Below, in pieces: positions 53,080-61,762 of a stretch of 64,000 bases of DNA (positions within the stretch are counted from its first letter, which is position 1; the number at the start of each line of letters is the position of its first letter). The DNA is taken from positions 1 to 64,000 of the forward strand of contig CALVXB010000007.1 of the NCBI GenBank assembly GCA_944368775.1, in the 5' to 3' direction. The notes below the pieces were generated by a model that was given only the letters and a program-made list of their open reading frames with translations, was not told the DNA's origin and did not search any database. The stretch comes from an uncultured Clostridia bacterium (GTDB lineage: Bacteria > Bacillota > Clostridia > Christensenellales > Borkfalkiaceae). A program made the position numbers and the translations under genes.

Positions 53080-55515
53080 ATGAGCAGTACGAAAAGCATT
53101 ACCGAAAAAGAAGTGCAGACATTGATCCAGGGCAAATTGTCGCGTTACTTCGGCGTATCGCCGAAGGAGGCGTCCATCGACCAGATCTACAAGGCCGTCG
53201 TGATGAGCGTTCGCGACATTCTCCTGGAAAAGCGTCAGCAATTCCACAAGGTAATGAAGAGCAAAAAGGGCAAGCGCGTCTACTATCTGTGCATGGAATT
53301 TTTGCTCGGAAGATCACTCAAAAACAACATTTACAACCTTGGTCTCGGCGATGCTTACAGCAAAGCGCTGAAGTATTTCAACCTGACGCTGGAGGACCTG
53401 TACGAGCAGGAACCGGATGCCGGTCTCGGCAACGGCGGCTTGGGTCGTCTCGCGGCATGCTTTATGGATGCGCTGGCTACCGGGAATTACCCGGCCATGG
53501 GTTACTCCATTCGCTATGATTATGGCTTGTTCAAACAGAAGATCGTCGACGGCTGGCAGACGGAATTGCCGGATATCTGGCTCCCGGGCGGCGAAGTGTG
53601 GCTGACGCAGCGCAGCGACAAATCCTGCACCGTCAAATTCGACGGCTGGGTGAAAGAGGACTGGACGGAAACCGGCCTCAAAGTGACCTACGGCGGTTAC
53701 AAAGAGGTGGAAGCGGTCGCCTACGATATGATGATCTCGGGCAAAGACAGCGAGGCCGTCTCCGTGCTCCGCCTGTGGAGAGCGCGCAACATCTCCCACT
53801 TCGACATGAAGCTGTTCTCGCAGGGCGATTACCTGCGCTGCATGCAGGAAGAGAACGAAGCGGAGGTCATCTCCAAAGTTCTCTATCCTGCCGACGATCA
53901 CTATGAGGGCAAGTCGCTGCGCCTCAAGCAGCAATATTTCCTTGTCTCTGCTTCTCTGCAGAACATCATCAACGACCACAAACACCGTTACGGACCGCTC
54001 AGCCTGCTCCCGCAGCAGGCGGCGATCCACATCAACGACACGCACCCCGCGCTCGCCATCCCCGAGCTCATGCGCCTGTTGATGGATGAAAACGGCTTCA
54101 CTTGGGACGATGCTTGGAACATCGTCACATCGACGTTTGCTTACACCAACCATACGGTCATGGCGGAGGCGCTCGAGACCTGGCAGGAAGATCTGATCGC
54201 CCGCCGTCTGCCGCGCATCCACATGATCCTCAAAGAGATCAACCGCCGCTTCTGCAACGACCTGTGGGCGCGCTTCCCCGGGCAGCATCAGTTCATCGAC
54301 AGCATGGCTGTCATCTCTAACGGTCAGGTGCGCATGGCGAACTTGTCCGTGATCGGCTCGCACAAGGTCAACGGCGTCTCTGCACTGCACAGCGACATCA
54401 TCAAAAAGAGCATCTTCAACGGCTTCTATCAGATCTGGCCGGAAAAGTTCACCAACGTGACGAACGGCATCGCGCATCGCCGCTGGCTGTGCCAGTCGAA
54501 CCCCGAGCTTTGCGAGCTGCTCAACGACTGCATCGGCGACGGCTACGTCAAAGACGCGCAGCAGCTCTCCAAGTTCAAGCAGTTTGAAAACGACCAGAGC
54601 GTGCTCAAGCGCCTCGCGGAGATCAAGCACACCAAAAAGAAGCAGTTTGCCGACTACGCCTACAAAAAAGAGGGCGTCGTCATCGACCCGGACAGCGTGT
54701 TCGACGTGCAGGCTAAGCGCATGCACGAGTACAAGAGACAGCTTCTCAACGCGATGAACATCATCTCGCTGTATGCCGAGCTGCTCGACGACCCGAACAA
54801 GAACATCCAGCCGCAGACCTTCATCTTCGGCGCAAAGGCGGCCTCCGGCTACCTGCGCGCGAAGCAGTTCATCAAGCTGATCTGCTACCTCGCCGAGGAC
54901 ATCAAAAAGCACCCGAAGATCCACGAAAAGCTCAACGTCGTCTACATGGAAAACTACAACGTGACGATGGCAGAGACGATGATCCCCGCGACGGACGTCA
55001 GCGAGCAGATCTCCCTCGCCGGCAAAGAGGCGAGCGGCACCAGCAACATGAAGTTCATGATGAACGGCGCCATTACGATCGGCACGCTGGACGGCGCGAA
55101 CGTCGAAATGAGCGAGGCGGTCGGCCAGGACAATATCTTCATCTTCGGCCTGCGCGCGGAAGAAGTAGAGGAGATGTGGTCGAAGGGATACAACGCCAGC
55201 CTGCAGTACAACCAGAACCCGCTCATCCGTCGGGTGGTCGAAATGATGCTGCGCGGCTTTAACGGCGAATCTTTCTCCGAGATTACCAACTACCTGCTCA
55301 CGGGCGCGCCCGTCGCCGACCCGTATATGTGCATGGCAGACTTTGAATCGTATCACACGACGCAGAAGAGCATCAAAAATCTGTATGCAGAGGATAAGAT
55401 GCTTTGGTCCAAGATCTCGCTGAACAACATCGCCGCCTCCGGCATCTTTGCGGCAGATCGCAGCATCAAGGAGTATGCCGATAATATCTGGCATCTGAAG
55501 TCTCTCAAGGTGTAA
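53080..55515 (+). CDS. glgP: Glycogen/starch phosphorylase
   Basis: GlgP releases glucose 1-phosphate from glycogen chains. The 811-residue product is of normal length for GT35. It has YYLCMEFLLGRSLKNNI (about 68-84), EPDAGLGNGGLGRLAACFMDALAT (about 110-133), INDTHPALAIPELMRLL near 319, and the pyridoxal-phosphate site KEASGTSNMKFMMNGA (about 649-664) with its Lys. The segment TNGIAHRRWL near 462 is also conserved. It follows glgA by 22 bases with GTAGGAG upstream, so synthesis and breakdown genes share one operon. Confidence 0.97.
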   Translation: MSSTKSITEKEVQTLIQGKLSRYFGVSPKEASIDQIYKAVVMSVRDILLEKRQQFHKVMKSKKGKRVYYLCMEFLLGRSLKNNIYNLGLGDAYSKALKYFNLTLEDLYEQEPDAGLGNGGLGRLAACFMDALATGNYPAMGYSIRYDYGLFKQKIVDGWQTELPDIWLPGGEVWLTQRSDKSCTVKFDGWVKEDWTETGLKVTYGGYKEVEAVAYDMMISGKDSEAVSVLRLWRARNISHFDMKLFSQGDYLRCMQEENEAEVISKVLYPADDHYEGKSLRLKQQYFLVSASLQNIINDHKHRYGPLSLLPQQAAIHINDTHPALAIPELMRLLMDENGFTWDDAWNIVTSTFAYTNHTVMAEALETWQEDLIARRLPRIHMILKEINRRFCNDLWARFPGQHQFIDSMAVISNGQVRMANLSVIGSHKVNGVSALHSDIIKKSIFNGFYQIWPEKFTNVTNGIAHRRWLCQSNPELCELLNDCIGDGYVKDAQQLSKFKQFENDQSVLKRLAEIKHTKKKQFADYAYKKEGVVIDPDSVFDVQAKRMHEYKRQLLNAMNIISLYAELLDDPNKNIQPQTFIFGAKAASGYLRAKQFIKLICYLAEDIKKHPKIHEKLNVVYMENYNVTMAETMIPATDVSEQISLAGKEASGTSNMKFMMNGAITIGTLDGANVEMSEAVGQDNIFIFGLRAEEVEEMWSKGYNASLQYNQNPLIRRVVEMMLRGFNGESFSEITNYLLTGAPVADPYMCMADFESYHTTQKSIKNLYAEDKMLWSKISLNNIAASGIFAADRSIKEYADNIWHLKSLKV

Positions 55516-55531
55516 CTCGCGGCAAAGTATC

Positions 55532-57343
55532 ATGAATATCTACTATAATCCCTTAGACGTGCGCTGTAAGAGCACCATCGGCGGGATTGAGCAAAACCAA
55601 AAATTGCATATCCGTGTTTACGGCAAATGTACTGAGCCTTGTCTGTTCGTCCTGCATAAGGACGGACAGTCCGGGGCTCAATATTTGCATATGGATACCG
55701 TTGCGGATGGCTGGAGTTTGCTCTTGAACCTGCAAGAACCCGGTCTCTATTTTTACCATTTTCAATTCGGAGAACAGCGCGTTGCCGGCTGCGGAAAGTT
55801 CCGCAATCTTGAATTTTCTGAATCGATCACAGAATATCAGATATTAGTGTACCGTAAGGGCTTCCGCACGCCCGATTGGTTCAAAGGGGGGATCATGTAC
55901 CAGATCTTCCCCGACCGTTTTTACAAGAGCGGCGAAGTGAGCGTCGCACCCGAAAAGTGGCTGCATCAAAGCTGGAACGAAGCGCCCGAATACCGCATGA
56001 ACGCCGAGGGAAAGGTCCTCAACAACGACTTTTTCGGAGGCAATATCCGCGGCATTCTCGAAAAGCTCGACTACCTGCAGAGCCTGCACGTCACCGTCAT
56101 CTATCTCAATCCGATCTTCCGCTCCTTTTCCAACCACCGTTACGACACGGGCAACTTCATGGAGATCGACCCGACCTTCGGCACGGAAGAGGAGTTTGCC
56201 GAGCTGGTAGAGGAGTGCCGCAGGCGCGGCATGCGCGTCATGTTGGACGGCGTATTCAATCATACCGGCGACGATAGCTTGTATTTTAATAAATATGGGC
56301 GATATAATGAATTAGGCGCATATCAGTCGAAAAATTCAAAGTACTATGCGTGGTATAGCTTTATTAAATTTCCGAACAAGTACCACGCCTGGTGGGGGAT
56401 CGACAACCTGCCCGCCGTCAATGAAGAGAACCCCTCGTACGCCGCGTACATAACGGGCGAGGGCGGCGTCATCCAATATTGGATGCAATACGGGCTCGGC
56501 GGGTTCCGTTTGGACGTCGCCGACGAACTCCCCGACGATTTTATCGAAAAGATCCGTTCTGCCGTCAAAAGCTCGGATCCGGACGCGCTCGTCCTCGGTG
56601 AAGTGTGGGAGGACGCCTCCAACAAGATCGCTTACAGCAAGCGCCGCCAATATTTTTGGGGCAATGAGCTGGACAGCGTGATGAATTACCCGCTCAAAGA
56701 TGCGATCATCCAATTTATCACGAGCGGCAACACGACGACCTTCCGCCAGACGATCGCCATGCTGCGCGACAACTATCCGAAGACCGTCCTCGATTCGCTG
56801 ATGAATATTCTCGGCACGCACGATACGGCGCGCATCCTGACGGCGATGGGCGGCGTCCACGCTTACACGAAGGACGAGATGAGCCGCATCAAATTGGACG
56901 AGGCGACCCGTAAAAAGGCTGTCGAGCGCGTCAAAGCGGCGGCTGTGCTCTTATTTACCCTCTTCGGCGTTCCGTGCATCTACTATGGCGATGAGATCGG
57001 CATGGAAGGGTATTCAGATCCGTTCTGCCGCTTCCCGTTTGATTGGGATCATATCGATGCGGATATGCTCGCACATTATCGCCGCCTGTCACACATCCGC
57101 GCTTCACTCTCCGTCTTTCGCGACAGCGAATATGCAGAGCTCTTTGCCGATGAAAATTGCGTCGTCTACGAGCGGCGGAAGGGGAAAGAAGTCGCCGTCG
57201 TCGTCATGAACTGTGGACATAACCGCTACGATATGAAGTACCGGGGCAAACTGTTCGATCTGCTGCACGCGGATGCGGAATATCGCGATCACTTTGCAAT
57301 TTTGCCGCACAGCTATGCGATTTTGAGCAATAAAGCCGTATGA
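55532..57343 (+). CDS. GH13 alpha-glucosidase (neopullulanase/cyclomaltodextrinase type)
   Basis: The 603-residue product probably cleaves maltodextrins or alpha-1,6 branches released from glycogen. It has an N-terminal CBM34-like beta domain (about 1-115), then a GH13 barrel: MYQIFPDRFY (about 124-133), DGVFNHTGDD (about 239-248), the nucleophile in GGFRLDVADELP (about 327-338), the acid/base in LVLGEVWEDASN (about 353-364), GTHDTARIL near 429 and a C-terminal beta domain. There is no signal peptide, so it acts in the cytoplasm. It starts 16 bases after glgP with no clear Shine-Dalgarno sequence. The segment at 56334-56355 resembles the dispersed element but is also conserved protein sequence. 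Confidence 0.9.
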   Translation: MNIYYNPLDVRCKSTIGGIEQNQKLHIRVYGKCTEPCLFVLHKDGQSGAQYLHMDTVADGWSLLLNLQEPGLYFYHFQFGEQRVAGCGKFRNLEFSESITEYQILVYRKGFRTPDWFKGGIMYQIFPDRFYKSGEVSVAPEKWLHQSWNEAPEYRMNAEGKVLNNDFFGGNIRGILEKLDYLQSLHVTVIYLNPIFRSFSNHRYDTGNFMEIDPTFGTEEEFAELVEECRRRGMRVMLDGVFNHTGDDSLYFNKYGRYNELGAYQSKNSKYYAWYSFIKFPNKYHAWWGIDNLPAVNEENPSYAAYITGEGGVIQYWMQYGLGGFRLDVADELPDDFIEKIRSAVKSSDPDALVLGEVWEDASNKIAYSKRRQYFWGNELDSVMNYPLKDAIIQFITSGNTTTFRQTIAMLRDNYPKTVLDSLMNILGTHDTARILTAMGGVHAYTKDEMSRIKLDEATRKKAVERVKAAAVLLFTLFGVPCIYYGDEIGMEGYSDPFCRFPFDWDHIDADMLAHYRRLSHIRASLSVFRDSEYAELFADENCVVYERRKGKEVAVVVMNCGHNRYDMKYRGKLFDLLHADAEYRDHFAILPHSYAILSNKAV

Positions 57344-57349
57344 TCTATC

Positions 57350-57381
57350 TTTTGCATAGTACTATGTCTGACATAATTCGA
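57350..57381 (+). repeat. CATAGTACTATG element, copy 9
   Basis: TTTTGCATAGTACTATG then TCTGACATAATTCGA, in the 49-base gap between the GH13 gene and a lipoprotein gene. The TATGTC-T-GACATA palindrome is perfect. Confidence 0.92.
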
Positions 57382-57392
57382 TCTAAACCGTG

Positions 57393-58310
57393 ATGAAACA
57401 TCGTCTTTTGCTGTCCTTCATTCTGATCGCTTCGCTGCTTCTGCTGTGCGGTTGTTCGGCGCTGTTTTTGCGTGCCGCGCCGCCGCAGCAGATCGTACTC
57501 CGCGCCGATACCGAAGCGGAGAACGACGAGACGGCTATCCGCGGTCAGGGCGCCGTCGTCACCGTCGTTACGGTCGGCTCGTTTCAGGTCGGCCTGCGGT
57601 TCGGCTCCTTTATCGATTATTCGTCCGGCGTGATCGTCAACGAAGAGGGCTATGTGCTTGCGGCCGCATCATCTTTGCAGCCTGCAATTTATACGCAGGA
57701 CGGCGAATACATCGGCACGGCAAACGCCGCATATGCCGTCCTTTCAGACGTTTACCAAACGAGCGATACGCTGTATCGGTTGGAGCTGGTCGATGTTGAC
57801 GCGGAGAGCGGCTTTGCGCTCTATTCTTTTTACGATTCATTTTCTTATGCCGCCGAAGATTTTTCGGATAGCGAGCACAGCGGCACGGTCGAGGGTTTCC
57901 CGATCGTCGCTGAATTTTCTTCCGAAACGATCGCGGTAGGGGACTTCTGCACGGCGATCGGCAACGCGGTCGGCAGCGTCGTCAACGATACGGCACAGTC
58001 GCTCTCTTCGCTCAGCCATTTCAGCGTTTCCGCGACGAGCGGCGCCATCTCTCAAACCGGAGATGAAACGTTTTTGATCGGCGCCGCGGTGAGCCCGGAG
58101 ATGATCGGCGGAGCAGTTTTTGATCAAAACGGCTATTGTATCGGTATTCTCTCAGAAAAATTGCGCCGCGATGCCGCAGCCGATCAAAATTTTGTGGCGA
58201 ATGCGACGCTTTGCAGCGGTGTCGATCGGGTTTTGCGCTATCTCGACGCCGTCTCCGCCTCGCTGCGGATCCCGATCCCGTACACAGTCGCCTCGGAGGT
58301 CGCCGCATGA
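57393..58310 (+). CDS. Lipoprotein with degenerate trypsin-like domain
   Basis: The 305-residue product has a signal peptide with lipobox LLCGC (Cys at about 21). The rest resembles the HtrA/trypsin fold without its active site. SGVIVNEEGYVLAAASS (about 72-88) stands where active enzymes have TNxHV, so the His is missing. SPEMIGGAVFDQNGYCIGIL (about 231-250) stands in place of GNSGGPLxxxxGxVxGI, with Ile for the nucleophilic Ser. It is therefore probably a non-catalytic paralogue of its downstream neighbour, whose ATG overlaps this stop codon. No Shine-Dalgarno sequence is visible; a dispersed-element copy lies 11 bases upstream. Confidence 0.7.
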   Translation: MKHRLLLSFILIASLLLLCGCSALFLRAAPPQQIVLRADTEAENDETAIRGQGAVVTVVTVGSFQVGLRFGSFIDYSSGVIVNEEGYVLAAASSLQPAIYTQDGEYIGTANAAYAVLSDVYQTSDTLYRLELVDVDAESGFALYSFYDSFSYAAEDFSDSEHSGTVEGFPIVAEFSSETIAVGDFCTAIGNAVGSVVNDTAQSLSSLSHFSVSATSGAISQTGDETFLIGAAVSPEMIGGAVFDQNGYCIGILSEKLRRDAAADQNFVANATLCSGVDRVLRYLDAVSASLRIPIPYTVASEVAA

Positions 58311-60217
58311 ACCGTGTCCGCTCTGTTTCTCGTTCTGTTTGCCGTGCCGTTTTGGCATTGCTGCTTGCGGGAGTCGTCGCATTCTCTTTTTCTGCCTGCG
58401 GCGAAGCCGCGCTGCCGCCTTATGACGGCAATATACGGCATGAGGTCGCATACGACGCAACGGCGCAGGAGACGTCGCTCGCCGAAGCCTATGCCGCGGC
58501 GGCACCCTCCGTTGTGTGCGTAGAAGTCCGCGTTTCCGATTCCATTTGCTATTATGGCAGCGGCTCCGTCATTGACGATGAGCGCGGTTATATTTTGACT
58601 TCTTCCGCTCTTGTGGCGCGCGCCGAAACGGCGCCGTCATATACCGTCACGTTTGCCGATGGCAGCAGCACTTCCGCGTCCTTATACGGTTACGGCGCCC
58701 ACAGCTTTTTTTACCGCACGCAGACTTTGAGCGACAGCGTCATGCCCGGAAACTCGGATATTGCCGTTTTAGCGATCGACGACGTTTCAGAAGGGCGTTA
58801 CCCGGATGCCGATTCGGGTGAAATGCGTGCGCTTCCGCGGGCGATCGCGTTTGCGGATTCTGATGCGCTGACGTATGGAGACGATTGTTTTTTGATCGGG
58901 AGCCTCGAAAATGAAGAGACTGCCGTTACGCGCAATGTTTTTCAAAGCGGGATCGTCTCCAAGCCGTATAATACGCATACATCGGCGTTCGATCTCGCAG
59001 ACACGAGCAATTTTTTTGACGGTTCGTTCGACTACCTCGTACAAACCGACATCCAAACCAATGCCGGCAATGAAGGCTCGCCGCTCCTGAATGCGGACGG
59101 CCGGCTGATCGGTCTTGTCAATCGCCGCGCAGAATCCACGTTGCGCTATGCGCAAAACCAGGCGTACGGGCTTTCGTTTGCGACGCCGTCGTCCAACGTG
59201 CGCGCGGTGCTCGCCGACGGCGGGATCGATGTGGCGTTTGCCGATGCTGATACGCCCGCCGATGAAAGCATCATCCAAAATGCTGACCAGATCCAAATGG
59301 CGACCGATCCCGTCGCGCAGATCCTGATGCGGCGCAGGCCGGTCATATCGGAGGGCCAAAATCAATATATCGGCAGCTCCGATTATTTCGTCGCGTCGGC
59401 CGGCTCGCCGATCGTCTTTTCGCCCAAAGCGCAGCGATCTGCAGAGACAGATGCACAGCGCATCGCCGCAGATTGCTTGGATATGGTCGTCAAGATCATC
59501 GTTTTTTACGAACATATCGGCACGCAGGAGGTGCTCGGATACGGCGAAGGCAGCGGCTTTCTCGTCGATACAGACGGGACGGTCGTGACCAATTTGCACG
59601 TGGTCAACAAGCTGTCTGACCTGAACCAGACCGAAACGGGCAACGCAAACCATTCTGTAGATATTGAAGGCGTTTCCGTCTATGCGGCGTTTGAACGCGG
59701 TACGCGCGGATCTGCCCGCCACGGCCGGTTCATTCTTTTGCCGATGGAGATCGCGGCGTACCACAGGCAAGGGGATCTCGCCGTGCTGCGATTCCAAAAC
59801 CCGATCTATACGGCGACTGAAAGCGGCGGACAGATGCGCGGTTTTGCCGAGGCGTTTGCGCTGGAAACGGAATTGCCGCAGCGCGGCGAACGCGTCTACG
59901 CGGTCGGAAATGCCGTGGCGTACGGAGTTTCGATCGTGAGCGGCGTCATATCTGTACCGGAATTTACGCGCTATTACGAAGAGTACGGCTATAACATGAT
60001 CCAAACCGATGCCCCGATCAATGGCGGTAATTCGGGCGGACCGCTGTTGAACGCGGCGGGTCGCGTCGTCGGCGTCAATACGCTCGGGATCGGCAGCGAA
60101 CTGATCACAGACTACGGATATGAAAACGTAAGCTGGGCCATCCCGGCTTCGTTCGTCAAAAGCTTTTTGCAAGATGTCGCAAACAACGCGACCGAAGGCG
60201 GCGCTACGATTTTGTAG
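58307..60217 (+). CDS. Lipoprotein with two trypsin-like domains, the second active
   Basis: The 636-residue product has a signal peptide ending in a probable lipobox (SFSAC, Cys at about 31). Domain 1 (about 60-320) is degenerate: ILTSSALV replaces TNxHVV and NAGNEGSPLLNADG (about 247-260) has Glu for the nucleophile. Domain 2 (about 385-630) keeps the triad: His in VVTNLHVVNK (about 425-434), Asp in QGDLAVLRF (about 488-496) and Ser in GGNSGGPLLNAAGRVVGVN (about 573-591). There is no PDZ domain. The start overlaps the preceding gene by four bases, so the pair should be co-expressed on the cell surface, perhaps for protein quality control. Confidence 0.82.
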   Translation: MNRVRSVSRSVCRAVLALLLAGVVAFSFSACGEAALPPYDGNIRHEVAYDATAQETSLAEAYAAAAPSVVCVEVRVSDSICYYGSGSVIDDERGYILTSSALVARAETAPSYTVTFADGSSTSASLYGYGAHSFFYRTQTLSDSVMPGNSDIAVLAIDDVSEGRYPDADSGEMRALPRAIAFADSDALTYGDDCFLIGSLENEETAVTRNVFQSGIVSKPYNTHTSAFDLADTSNFFDGSFDYLVQTDIQTNAGNEGSPLLNADGRLIGLVNRRAESTLRYAQNQAYGLSFATPSSNVRAVLADGGIDVAFADADTPADESIIQNADQIQMATDPVAQILMRRRPVISEGQNQYIGSSDYFVASAGSPIVFSPKAQRSAETDAQRIAADCLDMVVKIIVFYEHIGTQEVLGYGEGSGFLVDTDGTVVTNLHVVNKLSDLNQTETGNANHSVDIEGVSVYAAFERGTRGSARHGRFILLPMEIAAYHRQGDLAVLRFQNPIYTATESGGQMRGFAEAFALETELPQRGERVYAVGNAVAYGVSIVSGVISVPEFTRYYEEYGYNMIQTDAPINGGNSGGPLLNAAGRVVGVNTLGIGSELITDYGYENVSWAIPASFVKSFLQDVANNATEGGATIL

Positions 60218-60646
60218 CAGCCGTCTTTTTTAAAGGAGTCCAAAAGCACTTTGCCGATTTGCAAGCAGAATGCGTACAGCCGACAACAGAGCAATACGCT
60301 GCGTAAAATCTTTCAACAACGTATAGCAACGCCGCTTTGCATCTAAATTTATAAAAAATAGAATTTTGAGGCTCCAACACGCATAATAATTGCGATTCGC
60401 GCCGAAAAAACGTTGAACGATCAGTTATTTTCGGTAAATTCGGTAATTTTGGCGCTGAAAATTTTATTTGAAGCGATCAGAGCGCCCCTGCGTCAAAACA
60501 GGCCTATTTATTCGTAAAAGTCGTGTTTTACGCATAGATTTAAGTGTCTTGTTTTCTCCTCTACCGTAAAAAAGCACATCGGGCGCGCAGCTATGGAGGT
60601 GCGCAAATCCGTTGATTTTTTTCTGTGCTTGCGGTATAATGCACAT
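60218..60646. other. Intergenic region with candidate recombination site
   Basis: No gene is evident in these 430 bases. A near-perfect inverted repeat with Xer-type geometry lies at 60509-60536: left arm TATTCGTAAAA, centre GTCGTG, right arm TTTTACGCATA, 10 of 11 arm positions matching. A GGCGCT/AGCGCC inverted repeat with a 24-nt loop lies near 60452-60487, and the short direct repeat CGGTAAATT/CGGTAATTT near 60430. I see no clear terminator for the protease gene. Confidence 0.55.
60612..60640 (+). promoter_or_regulatory. Promoter of the tyrosine recombinase, apparently leaderless
   Basis: TTGATT (60612-60617), 17 bases, TATAAT (60635-60640). The ATG at 60647 is 7 bases downstream, at the expected transcription start, and no Shine-Dalgarno sequence fits between. 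Confidence 0.75.
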
Positions 60647-61717
60647 ATGGTCGATCTTTCCTTTTATCAAAAACGAAACATCAACAATCTGAAGCGTATC
60701 GAAGGCCTTTTGAAGGAGCTTCCTTCCTTCGTTGAGGAATACTTTTTGGGGATCGAGAATCAAACCAGCACGCTGACGAGGCTCAATTATGCCTACGATC
60801 TGCGCATCTTTTTCGACTATCTCTCGAACCAATGCCTGCGCGGCAAAGCTGTGCGCTCCATTACCCTGCCCGACCTCGAAGCGGTTTCCGGTACCGATAT
60901 CGAACGATTTTTAAGCTACTTGTCGCATTACGAATTTCGCGGCGCGTACGAAAGCTGCAACGAGCGCGCAAAGGCGCGAAAACTCTCGACCATCCGCGCC
61001 CTGTTCAAGTATTTCTTCAAAAAAGATAAGATCAAAGTCGATAACGCCGCCAAAGTTTCGATGCCAAAGCTGCACGAAAAAGAGATCATCCGTTTAGAGC
61101 CGAACGAGATCGTCGACCTGTTGAATTGCGCAGATTCCGGCAGCGGCATGAGCAACCATCAGCGCGCTTTTCACGACAAGACGCGCATCCGCGACGTCGC
61201 AATTTTGACCCTCTTTTTGGGGACGGGCATCCGTATCAGCGAGCTTGTCGGACTCAACAACGAAGACATCGATTTCACTTCAAACAGCTTCAAGGTGACG
61301 CGAAAAGGCGGCAACCAGGCTATCCTCTACTTTTCTGACGAAGTCGCCGATGCGCTGGCTCGTTATATGGCATATAAAGAAGACGATCTGCACGTATCCG
61401 AGCAGGAACACGCGTTGTTCTTATCCTTAAAAATGCGGCGCATCAGCGTCCGTGCGGTCGAAAACCTTGTAAAAAAGTACAGTAAACTTGTTTCTCCTCT
61501 TAAAAAGATCTCCCCTCATAAGCTGCGCAGTACCTACGGCACGCAGCTGTACCGGGAGACGAAAGATATTTACATCGTCGCCGATGTGCTCGGCCATAAA
61601 GACGTCAATACGACGCGGAAACACTATGCCGCCATTCAAGAAGATGCGCGGCGCAATGTTGCCGGCAAAGTGCGGCTGCGAGAGCCGGATCCTGACGACG
61701 ATGATACACAGCATTAA
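60647..61717 (+). CDS. Tyrosine recombinase (XerC/XerD-like)
   Basis: The 356-residue product has an N-terminal SAM-like DNA-binding domain (about 25-150) and a C-terminal catalytic domain with the full set of residues: Arg in LGTGIRISELVGL (about 193-205), Lys in TRKGGN (about 222-227), HKLR in SPHKLRSTYGTQLY (about 290-303), His in VLGHKDVNTTRKHY (about 313-326) and the Tyr at its end. It is about 50 residues longer than XerC/D, with an extended start and an acidic tail. It could be the housekeeping chromosome-dimer resolvase or a dedicated site-specific recombinase. The leaderless promoter and the 11-6-11 inverted repeat upstream favour checking the latter. Confidence 0.88.
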   Translation: MVDLSFYQKRNINNLKRIEGLLKELPSFVEEYFLGIENQTSTLTRLNYAYDLRIFFDYLSNQCLRGKAVRSITLPDLEAVSGTDIERFLSYLSHYEFRGAYESCNERAKARKLSTIRALFKYFFKKDKIKVDNAAKVSMPKLHEKEIIRLEPNEIVDLLNCADSGSGMSNHQRAFHDKTRIRDVAILTLFLGTGIRISELVGLNNEDIDFTSNSFKVTRKGGNQAILYFSDEVADALARYMAYKEDDLHVSEQEHALFLSLKMRRISVRAVENLVKKYSKLVSPLKKISPHKLRSTYGTQLYRETKDIYIVADVLGHKDVNTTRKHYAAIQEDARRNVAGKVRLREPDPDDDDTQH

Positions 61718-61729
61718 TGGCTATTTGAT

Positions 61730-61761
61730 GCGATCTATGTCACGCATAGTACTCTGTAAAA
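61730..61761 (-). repeat. CATAGTACTATG element, copy 10
   Basis: Minus-strand copy: TTTTACAGAGTACTATG then CGTGACATAGATCGC. It ends one base before the hflX ATG. Confidence 0.9.
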
Positions 61762-61762
61762 T

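Noticed and set aside
53314..55533. 739-codon frame antisense to glgP
   Set aside because: Shadow frame; the sense strand encodes a clear glycogen phosphorylase.
56334..56355. AGTACTATGCGTGGTATAG inside the GH13 gene as a twelfth element copy
   Set aside because: The match weakens after the core, and the encoded SKYYAWYSF is a conserved stretch in this enzyme family, so chance is likely.
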